From positions 1 to 5,500 of the forward strand of contig CANGCU010000088.1 of the NCBI GenBank assembly GCA_947452355.1: 5,500 bases of DNA, in the 5' to 3' direction. This stretch comes from Microbacteriaceae bacterium. Its GTDB lineage: Bacteria; Actinomycetota; Actinomycetes; Actinomycetales; Microbacteriaceae. The position numbers were made by a program, and so were the translations under genes. Below, piece after piece: positions 1 through 5,071 of the stretch; positions within the stretch are counted from its first letter, which is position 1, and the number at the start of each line of letters is the position of its first letter. Under the pieces are notes generated by a model that had not been told where the DNA came from, ran no database searches, and saw only the letters and a program-made list of their open reading frames with translations.

Positions 1-1488
1 GCGTCGAACGAGGTCACGTTCCTCACCCCGATCCCGGGCAAGTCCGCCATCGGAATCGAGATTCCGAACACCGACCGCGACATCGTCACCCTCGGTGATG
101 TCCTCCGATCGCCCGCGGCGATCGCTGCCCGCCACCCGATGTCGATCGGTGTCGGAAAGGACGTCGAGGGTCAGTTCGTCATCGCAAACCTCGCCAAAAT
201 GCCCCACCTCCTTGTTGCGGGTGCGACGGGGGCGGGAAAGTCGTCATTCGTCAACTCGATGATCACGTCGCTGCTCATGCGCGCGACACCCGCCGAGGTT
301 CGCATGGTGCTCATCGACCCCAAGCGCGTTGAGTTGTCGGCGTACCAGGGCGTCCCGCACCTGATCACGCCGATCATCACCAACGCGAAAAAGGCCGCCG
401 AGGCACTGCAGTGGGTCGTCAAAGAGATGGACATGCGTTACGACGATTTGCACTCGTTCGGGTTCAAACACATCGACGACTACAACCGCGCCGTCGCCGA
501 GGGGACCGTCAAGGTTCCGCCCGGTAGTGAACGCGTCCTTCGCGAATATCCCTACCTGCTCGTGGTCGTCGACGAGCTCGCCGACCTGATGATGGTCGCA
601 CCCCGTGACGTCGAAGACGCGATCGTGCGAATCACTCAACTTGCGCGTGCGTCGGGCATCCACCTCGTGCTCGCGACCCAGCGCCCGTCGGTCGACGTCG
701 TGACCGGACTCATCAAGGCCAACGTCCCGTCACGGCTCGCGTTCGCTGTCTCGTCGATGACCGACTCGCGCGTCATCCTCGACCAACAGGGCGCCGAAAA
801 ATTGATCGGTCAGGGTGACGGGTTGTTCCTGCCGATGGGTGCCGCGAAAGCCATTCGCGTTCAGGGCGCGTGGGTGTCCGAGGAAGAAATTCAAGCGGTC
901 GTCGATCACGTCAAGAAACAGGCCGACCCCGAATATCGCGAGGACGTCGCCGCCGAGACAACACGGAAACAGGTGGACGCCGACATTGGTGACGACCTTG
1001 ATGTGCTGTTGCAGGCGGTCGAGTTGGTCGTGTCGAGCCAGTTCGGGTCAACGTCGATGCTCCAGCGCAAATTGCGCGTCGGATTCGCGAAGGCGGGCCG
1101 GCTCATGGACCTTATGGAATCGCGCGACATCGTCGGGCCGAGCGAGGGGTCGAAAGCGCGCGAGGTCTTGGTCTCCGCGGACCAATTGGCCGGGGTCATC
1201 GCCAAACTGCGCGGAGACGATGTCGCGGCCGCGCCCGCGCCCGCTGCTCCGGCTGCCGCGCTGCCAACGACGACTCCCGCGCTCGACGCCGTTCCAGCAC
1301 CTAAGCCGGCCGCGTCGCACGTCGGGTTCGACGAACTCGGAGTTGCGGGTGAGGACATCGGTGTGACGGCACCGCTGCCGACGTTGGACCCTCGATACGA
1401 CGACCCGTTGGCGACCTCGACCGAGGGGTATCCTGAACAGGACGGCGAATCCGACGAGGACGCCTGGAATCTCACCGGTAGGGAGTAA
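1..1488 (+). CDS. ftsK: DNA translocase FtsK, 3' part (495 codons)
   Basis: FtsK is a membrane-anchored hexameric ATPase that pumps chromosomal DNA through the division septum and activates XerCD at dif. The reading frame is open from base 1, so the gene begins upstream and the N-terminal membrane domain is outside the window. The visible part opens with the motor-domain entry [13 protein letters not shown], then Walker A GATGAGKS (220-243), Walker B LLVVVDEL (556-579) and the family signature [11 protein letters not shown] (676-708). The C-terminal winged-helix gamma domain, which reads KOPS DNA, spans about 991-1173 and includes [19 protein letters not shown]. After it come about 104 residues not explained by the motor or gamma folds: an Ala/Pro-rich linker (from about 1216) and an acidic stretch ending [11 protein letters not shown]. 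The TAA stop lies 2 nt before pgsA, so the two genes are probably co-transcribed. An internal ATG at 139 is not the start, because conserved sequence precedes it. Confidence 0.97.
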   Translation, partial: ASNEVTFLTPIPGKSAIGIEIPNTDRDIVTLGDVLRSPAAIAARHPMSIGVGKDVEGQFVIANLAKMPHLLVAGATGAGKSSFVNSMITSLLMRATPAEVRMVLIDPKRVELSAYQGVPHLITPIITNAKKAAEALQWVVKEMDMRYDDLHSFGFKHIDDYNRAVAEGTVKVPPGSERVLREYPYLLVVVDELADLMMVAPRDVEDAIVRITQLARASGIHLVLATQRPSVDVVTGLIKANVPSRLAFAVSSMTDSRVILDQQGAEKLIGQGDGLFLPMGAAKAIRVQGAWVSEEEIQAVVDHVKKQADPEYREDVAAETTRKQVDADIGDDLDVLLQAVELVVSSQFGSTSMLQRKLRVGFAKAGRLMDLMESRDIVGPSEGSKAREVLVSADQLAGVIAKLRGDDVAAAPAPAAPAAALPTTTPALDAVPAPKPAASHVGFDELGVAGEDIGVTAPLPTLDPRYDDPLATSTEGYPEQDGESDEDAWNLTGRE

Positions 1489-1490
1489 CT

Positions 1491-2072
1491 GTGGCTGAAT
1501 CCCGACGCGTCGCGCGCGCGGGGGACGCTCCCGTTTCGCTCTGGAACGTCGCGAACCTCGTCACCGTCGCCCGAATTTTGTGTGCACCGATTTTCGTCTG
1601 GCTGATTCTCGATAACCCGCACGGTCCGCTGCGCTGGCTCGCCCTCGCCCTGTTCGTCTTCGGAACGGCGTCCGACGGAATTGACGGATACCTTGCTCGA
1701 TCGCGCAACCTCGGCACGAGCCTCGGGGTTCTCCTCGACCCGATCGCCGACAAGGTGCTCATCGGCGCCGCTCTAGTGGTGCTGTCCATGGTCGGCGAAT
1801 TGCCGTGGTGGGTGACGATCGTCGTGTTGGTGCGCGAGGTTGGCATCACGGTGTACCGCATGCTCATTGTGCGCCGCCAAATCCACGCCGCGTCGTGGGG
1901 TGGGAAGGTCAAGACGACTGCCCAGTCCATTGCCGCGTCCTTCGCCCTCGCGCCGTTCCCCGCACTGCTCGGTGACTGGATGAACTGGGTCAACGCTGCG
2001 CTCATGACGGCTGCGCTTGCGCTCACCGTGTGGACCGGTCTCGAATACGTGTGGAAGGCCGTCCGGGCGTGA
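1491..2072 (+). CDS. pgsA: CDP-diacylglycerol--glycerol-3-phosphate 3-phosphatidyltransferase (PgsA)
   Basis: This 193-aa integral membrane enzyme is predicted to transfer the phosphatidyl group from CDP-diacylglycerol to glycerol-3-phosphate. The product, phosphatidylglycerophosphate, is the precursor of phosphatidylglycerol and cardiolipin. The complete CDP-alcohol phosphatidyltransferase motif D-x2-DG-x2-AR-x8-G-x3-D-x3-D is present at residues 62-87, with metal-binding and catalytic aspartates D62, D65, D83 and D87. The segment GGKVKTTAQ matches the PgsA subgroup and favours it over cardiolipin or phosphatidylinositol synthases. Several hydrophobic segments are visible, at about residues 20-40, 47-60, 106-124 and 168-186. 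The GTG start is chosen because AGGGAG (1480-1485) sits 5 nt upstream and the gene begins 2 nt after the ftsK stop. Its end overlaps cinA by 4 nt. Actinobacteria commonly carry a pgsA paralogue next to ftsK (pgsA3 in Mycobacterium tuberculosis). The exact alcohol substrate is inferred from family and was not tested. Confidence 0.93.
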   Translation: MAESRRVARAGDAPVSLWNVANLVTVARILCAPIFVWLILDNPHGPLRWLALALFVFGTASDGIDGYLARSRNLGTSLGVLLDPIADKVLIGAALVVLSMVGELPWWVTIVVLVREVGITVYRMLIVRRQIHAASWGGKVKTTAQSIAASFALAPFPALLGDWMNWVNAALMTAALALTVWTGLEYVWKAVRA

Positions 2073-2563
2073 ACCTTCTGGACGCCGCGACCGCTGCGCG
2101 CGTTTCCGAGTTGATCGACTCTCTCGTCGGCGCGGGCAAAACCGTCGCGGTCGCCGAATCGTTGACGGGCGGGCTCGTCTGTTCGACGCTCGTGCATCCC
2201 GCCGGGGCATCGCGCGCGATCCTCGGGGGAGTCGTGACGTACTCGACCGACGCAAAGGCATCGGCCTTGGGGGTGGACACGGGTCTTCTCGCCGAGCGCG
2301 GCGCAGTTGATGCTGAAGTCGCGGTCCAGATGGCGACCCGCGTCCGGGCACGGTTCGCCGCGACCATCGGAATTTCGACAACCGGCGTGGCCGGGCCCGA
2401 CGAACAGGACGGTATCGCGGTCGGAACGGTTTTCATTGCGGTTGCCGACGGTGATGGCCACGTTGTGGACGAACACCATTTCACCGGGACTCGGGACGAC
2501 ATTCGTTGGGCAACGGTCGACGCGTGCCTCACCCTTCTTGAGAATTCGCTGAGAGCGGAATAA
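2069..2563 (+). CDS. cinA: CinA C-terminal domain protein, nicotinamide-nucleotide amidohydrolase (PncC type)
   Basis: This 164-aa cytoplasmic protein consists only of the CinA C-terminal domain. In characterised relatives (PncC) the domain deamidates nicotinamide mononucleotide to nicotinic acid mononucleotide, recycling NAD. It lacks the N-terminal MoaB/MogA-like domain of full-length CinA. Visible family motifs are VAVAESLTGG (residues 26-35, with the conserved candidate nucleophile Ser31), GGVVTYST with Tyr58, Lys63, and TTGVAGPD (104-111). The GTG start at 2069 is chosen because it gives the 4-nt GTGA overlap with the pgsA stop and has GGAAGG at 2053-2058, 10 nt upstream. The ATG at 2030 would only add a non-conserved N-terminus read through the end of pgsA. 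The overlap implies translational coupling. The name cinA (competence-induced) is historical; nothing here indicates competence. The last codons also carry a ClgR-type operator. Confidence 0.92.
   Translation: MNLLDAATAARVSELIDSLVGAGKTVAVAESLTGGLVCSTLVHPAGASRAILGGVVTYSTDAKASALGVDTGLLAERGAVDAEVAVQMATRVRARFAATIGISTTGVAGPDEQDGIAVGTVFIAVADGDGHVVDEHHFTGTRDDIRWATVDACLTLLENSLRAE
2544..2561. promoter_or_regulatory. Putative ClgR operator upstream of clgR
   Basis: The core CGCTGAGAGCG (2547-2557) is a perfect 4-bp inverted repeat around GAG. It fits the core CGCYNANRGCG of the ClgR consensus I recall from Corynebacterium glutamicum (WNNWCGCYNANRGCGWWS). The left flank AATT also fits; the right flank deviates in two of three positions. 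The site lies in the final codons of cinA, centred near 2552. That is about -53 from the transcription start predicted for clgR, a usual place for an activator. Binding is inferred from the match and the neighbouring gene. Confidence 0.6.
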
Positions 2564-2569
2564 AACGAC

Positions 2570-2605
2570 ACGGAATCGTGTTCGGATGGTTGTACGATAA
2601 AAATC
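2570..2605 (+). promoter_or_regulatory. Putative clgR promoter
   Basis: A -10-like hexamer TACGAT lies at 2593-2598, followed by an A-rich run, with a predicted start near 2605 and a leader of about 22 nt. No good -35 is present: the position 17 bp upstream (2570-2575) reads ACGGAA. This would suit a promoter that needs an activator at the upstream ClgR-type site. A small inverted repeat, ACACG/CGTGT (2568-2572 and 2577-2581), overlaps the -35 position. It has no T tract after it, so it is not a convincing terminator. Confidence 0.45.
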
Positions 2606-2610
2606 CAACG

Positions 2611-2617
2611 GAAGGAG
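2611..2617 (+). promoter_or_regulatory. Ribosome binding site that fixes the clgR start
   Basis: GAAGGAG is a strong Shine-Dalgarno sequence ending 9 nt before the ATG at 2627. A TTG at 2618 is in the same frame but directly abuts this sequence, with no spacing, so it cannot be used efficiently. The ATG is therefore taken as the start. Confidence 0.8.
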
Positions 2618-2626
2618 TTGCTCACT

Positions 2627-3049
2627 ATGTTGATTCGCGAACAGCTCGGCGGTGTCATGCGTGACATCCGCACCTCCAAGGCAATGACCCTCGGCGACGT
2701 CCAGCGCGGCGCGCGCATCTCGGTTGCCCACCTTTCCGAACTCGAGCGCGGTCGCACCGAACCCTCGAGCGAAATCATCCGCACACTGGCGGACTTCTAC
2801 AACGTCTCGCAGGCCGACATCTATCTCGAGGTCGGAACGCGCATGTCCGCGAGCGACCAGCTCAACGGCCGTTTCTCGACCGACGACCTCACGTCATTGC
2901 TCTATGGCGCACCGATCGACGCCGAATTCGGCGAGTCGGTATCGCTCGAGTCGATGCCCGACTTCAACAACGTCATGCCGTCGGTGCCCGATCACCTCCC
3001 GGAACTCTTCGATGTCGAGGTTGACGTCGAATCCGACGCTCGAGCGTAG
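2627..3049 (+). CDS. clgR: ClgR-like helix-turn-helix transcriptional activator
   Basis: This 140-aa cytoplasmic DNA-binding protein is of the XRE/Cro type. The helix-turn-helix spans about residues 7-66. It includes ISVAHLSELERGRTEPSSE (31-49), which closely follows the ClgR pattern VSxxYLSELERGRKExSSE. In actinobacteria ClgR activates clpP/clpC and other stress and proteolysis genes and often its own gene. Position supports the call: in Corynebacterium clgR follows cinA, and in mycobacteria it sits by pgsA3 near ftsK. A ClgR-type operator lies upstream. The C-terminal half (about 70-140) is acidic, rich in Asp, Glu and Ser, and probably disordered; it makes the protein longer than the roughly 107-aa corynebacterial ClgR. 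It ends in ARA rather than the AA end linked to Clp turnover in Streptomyces, so regulated degradation is possible but not shown. The pspA-like gene that follows clgR in mycobacteria is absent. A different XRE regulator is the alternative. Confidence 0.85.
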   Translation: MLIREQLGGVMRDIRTSKAMTLGDVQRGARISVAHLSELERGRTEPSSEIIRTLADFYNVSQADIYLEVGTRMSASDQLNGRFSTDDLTSLLYGAPIDAEFGESVSLESMPDFNNVMPSVPDHLPELFDVEVDVESDARA

Positions 3050-3080
3050 TCTCGGCTCGTTCGCTCACTTTTAGGGCGGG

Positions 3081-3093
3081 TACTCTGGCGAAA
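3081..3093 (+). promoter_or_regulatory. Putative -10 element for a leaderless DUF3046 transcript
   Basis: TACTCT (3081-3086) fits the TANNNT pattern. It lies 6 nt before the ATG at 3093, so transcription would begin at or next to the start codon. No Shine-Dalgarno sequence with proper spacing precedes this ATG, which is what a leaderless mRNA would show. Such mRNAs are common in actinobacteria. No recognisable -35 is present, so the call is tentative; read-through from clgR, 43 nt upstream, is the alternative. Confidence 0.4.
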
Positions 3094-3314
3094 TGAAGCA
3101 TTCCGAATTCGCCCTCGCGGTGTCGACCGAGTTCGGCGAGCACTTCGGTCGCACCCTCGTTCGCGACGTGGTTCTGGACGAGTTCGGGATGTCGGCAGCG
3201 GATGCTCTTGCGGCAGGCCATGCGCCTCGCGATGTCTGGGTTGCACTCTGCCACGCGATGGATGTCCCCGAGAACCGGATTCACGGTGCCGGCCGCGGTG
3301 AGCCCAAGAAATAG
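3093..3314 (+). CDS. DUF3046 family protein, function unknown
   Basis: This is a small soluble 73-aa protein of the DUF3046 family, found just upstream of recA in many actinobacteria (Rv2738c in Mycobacterium tuberculosis). The family has no established function. Family features visible are the start MKHSEFALAVSTEFG, a middle helix VVLDEFGMSAADALAAG, and the signature PRDVWVALCHAMDVP (about residues 45-59). No signal peptide, membrane segment or catalytic motif is apparent. The last residues ([14 protein letters not shown]) are basic and probably a flexible tail. The ATG start is supported by the conserved N-terminus, although no ribosome binding site precedes it and a -10-like element lies directly upstream. 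The stop is TAG at 3312. The final 20 codons, the stop and a few flanking bases are duplicated 381 bp downstream, which is unusual for this locus. Confidence 0.88.
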   Translation: MKHSEFALAVSTEFGEHFGRTLVRDVVLDEFGMSAADALAAGHAPRDVWVALCHAMDVPENRIHGAGRGEPKK

Positions 3315-3321
3315 CGGGCGA
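3251..3321 (+). repeat. 71-bp direct repeat, copy A (end of the DUF3046 gene)
   Basis: This segment covers the last 20 codons of the DUF3046 gene, its TAG stop and 7 bases beyond. It recurs at 3632-3702 with 67 of 71 bases identical and no gaps. The identity stops sharply on both sides. Confidence 0.95.
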
Positions 3322-3343
3322 TATCCGGCTTGCTGCGATGCCA

Positions 3344-3426
3344 CCCCTCACTCTTCCCTTGCGTCCCCTCACTCTTCCCTTACGTCCCGTCACTCTTTCC
3401 TTCGCTCCGTCATTCTTCCCTCACGT
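3344..3426. repeat. Four-unit imperfect 21-bp tandem repeat
   Basis: Units lie at 3344-3364, 3365-3385, 3386-3406 and 3407-3426. The first three are 21 bp and the last is 20 bp. Units 1 and 2 differ at one base; units 3 and 4 are more diverged. The shared core is TCACTCTTCCCTT, and the + strand is strongly pyrimidine-rich. The last unit runs into the left arm of the inverted repeat. Confidence 0.92.
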
Positions 3427-3559
3427 TTTTGGAAACTGTTTCTGTGATTCTTGACGTTTCGAGTAACCAAACAGTGGTCGCACAGCGAGATTTGCCGAAA
3501 TGCCATATACGGTTTCCAAAAACGTGGATGTTTGAGCATTCGGTTTCCAAAAACGTGAG
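3420..3559. repeat. 140-bp AT-rich segment with perfect 17-bp inverted arms
   Basis: The left arm CTCACGTTTTTGGAAAC (3420-3436) is the exact reverse complement of the right arm at 3543-3559. A further direct copy of the right-arm motif lies inside. It could form a cruciform or RNA stem, or be the ends of a very small non-autonomous element. No clear target-site duplication flanks it and no coding sequence lies inside. It could also be paired regulator-binding sites. Confidence 0.8.
3510..3557. repeat. Two direct copies of a 17-bp motif, 31 bp apart
   Basis: CGGTTTCCAAAAACGTG occurs at 3510-3526 and 3541-3557 without mismatch, separated by 14 bp. The 31-bp period is close to three helical turns. 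Both copies are inverted relative to the motif at 3422-3436. Two repeats this short do not make a CRISPR array. Confidence 0.9.
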
Positions 3560-3596
3560 AAGGCGAGCAGGATGGCCGGCTTCCGATCGCGCGCCT

Positions 3597-3636
3597 CGGC
3601 ACCCGCCACCTCCACCCGGCACCCGCCACCTCCACG
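3597..3636. repeat. Two-unit 20-bp tandem repeat
   Basis: Units at 3597-3616 and 3617-3636 match at 19 of 20 bases. The core is CGGCACCCGCCACCTCCAC. The second unit runs directly into copy B of the 71-bp repeat, sharing the bases CCAC, so the junction lies inside a repeat. Confidence 0.9.
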
Positions 3637-3702
3637 CGATGGATGTCCCCGAGCACCGGATTCACGGTGCGGGTCGTGGTGAGCCCAAGAAATAGCGGGC
3701 GA
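3632..3702 (+). pseudogene. Duplicated 3' end of the DUF3046 gene (71-bp direct repeat, copy B)
   Basis: This copy encodes [20 protein letters not shown] and a TAG stop (3693-3695), but the first 53 codons of the gene are missing. Compared with copy A there are four substitutions: one changes Asn to His, and three are silent third-position changes (GCC/GCG, GGC/GGT, CGC/CGT). That pattern suggests the sequence diverged while it was still part of a working gene, for example in another strain. Four changes are few, so this is suggestive only. It may be the remnant of a second gene copy or the far end of an insertion into the gene's 3' end. Confidence 0.8.
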
Positions 3703-3721
3703 CACGCCGCGATTACGGGTA

Positions 3722-3737
3722 TCGAACAAATGTTCGA
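3722..3737. promoter_or_regulatory. LexA-binding SOS box of recA
   Basis: TCGAACAAATGTTCGA is a perfect inverted repeat and matches the actinobacterial/Gram-positive SOS box TCGAAC-N4-GTTCGA at every defined position. It lies about 200 bp before recA. Its left half coincides with the predicted -35, so bound LexA would block RNA polymerase until DNA damage triggers LexA cleavage. The recA-recX pair is the expected target. Confidence 0.95.
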
Positions 3738-3757
3738 ACGCGAGTAGAGTCTCCCCA
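3722..3757 (+). promoter_or_regulatory. Predicted recA promoter overlapping the SOS box
   Basis: TAGAGT (3745-3750) is a good actinobacterial -10 hexamer. A 17-bp spacer places the -35 at TCGAAC (3722-3727), which is the left SOS half-site. The predicted start is near 3757, giving a 5' leader of about 184 nt. I found no convincing second, damage-independent promoter of the mycobacterial TTGTCRGTG type. Confidence 0.65.
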
Positions 3758-3774
3758 AGAGAACTCAACAGATC

Positions 3775-3836
3775 GTTATCCACGGAAGGCGCCGAAACCG
3801 GCACCCGTGTCGGACCTCCCTCCTACCGTGGAAAAC
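3775..3836 (+). other. Long imperfect hairpin in the recA 5' leader
   Basis: GTTATCCACGGAAGG (3775-3789) pairs with CCTACCGTGGAAAAC (3822-3836). Thirteen of 15 positions are complementary, interrupted by two A-A mismatches. A smaller GC-rich hairpin (3798-3803 with 3808-3813) fits inside the loop. No U tract follows, so it does not look like a terminator. It lies about 100 nt before the recA ribosome binding site and does not hide it. A role in mRNA stability or attenuation is speculation. Confidence 0.45.
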
Positions 3837-3940
3837 AATCAGGACAGTTCCCGCCTTGTCCCGAGGTTGTAGGCCTTGCTTCACCGGCCCGCAACGGAAA
3901 GACAGCAGATAGGCAGCAACCCACTACACAAGGAGACACT

Positions 3941-5068
<1,128 letters not shown>

Positions 5069-5071
5069 CCC

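Larger units (their letters stand above)
3315..3720. other. Repeat-rich region without a convincing gene, between DUF3046 and the recA promoter
   Basis: About 400 bp contain no ORF with protein-family character. They hold a 4-unit 21-bp tandem repeat, 17-bp inverted arms around an AT-rich core, a 2-unit 20-bp tandem repeat and a second copy of the DUF3046 gene end. The 120 bases from 3421 have 51 G or C (about 42%), clearly lower than the flanking genes. Frames on both strands are open by composition, but their translations are low-complexity or repeat-derived. No transposase, integrase, tRNA or clear rho-independent terminator is visible. It reads as non-coding, rearranged or inserted DNA. 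Confidence 0.75.

Noticed and set aside
1476..1483. KOPS-like octamer CGGTAGGG at the ftsK-pgsA junction
   Set aside because: It has one mismatch to the Escherichia coli KOPS and is fully explained as the pgsA ribosome binding region.
2030..2068. Upstream ATG start for cinA
   Set aside because: It adds 13 residues read from the end of pgsA in another frame, while GTG 2069 has a spaced Shine-Dalgarno sequence and gives the usual 4-nt overlap.
2566..2584. Rho-independent terminator after cinA
   Set aside because: The ACACG/CGTGT stem has only 5 bp and no T tract follows.
1472..2731. A 419-codon minus-strand frame across pgsA, cinA and clgR
   Set aside because: It crosses three confidently assigned genes and their boundaries, and its product is Arg-rich low-information sequence typical of a shadow frame.
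3422..3557. CRISPR array
   Set aside because: Only three short motif copies exist, one of them inverted; spacing is irregular and no cas genes are present.
3330..3695. A possible separate 121-aa + strand protein starting at TTG 3330
   Set aside because: There is no ribosome binding site, the first half is translated tandem repeat, and the only protein-like part is the duplicated DUF3046 tail.
3390..3804. Minus-strand frames of about 122-127 codons in the region before recA
   Set aside because: They run through the tandem and inverted repeats, the SOS box and the recA promoter, and their products show no recognisable fold.
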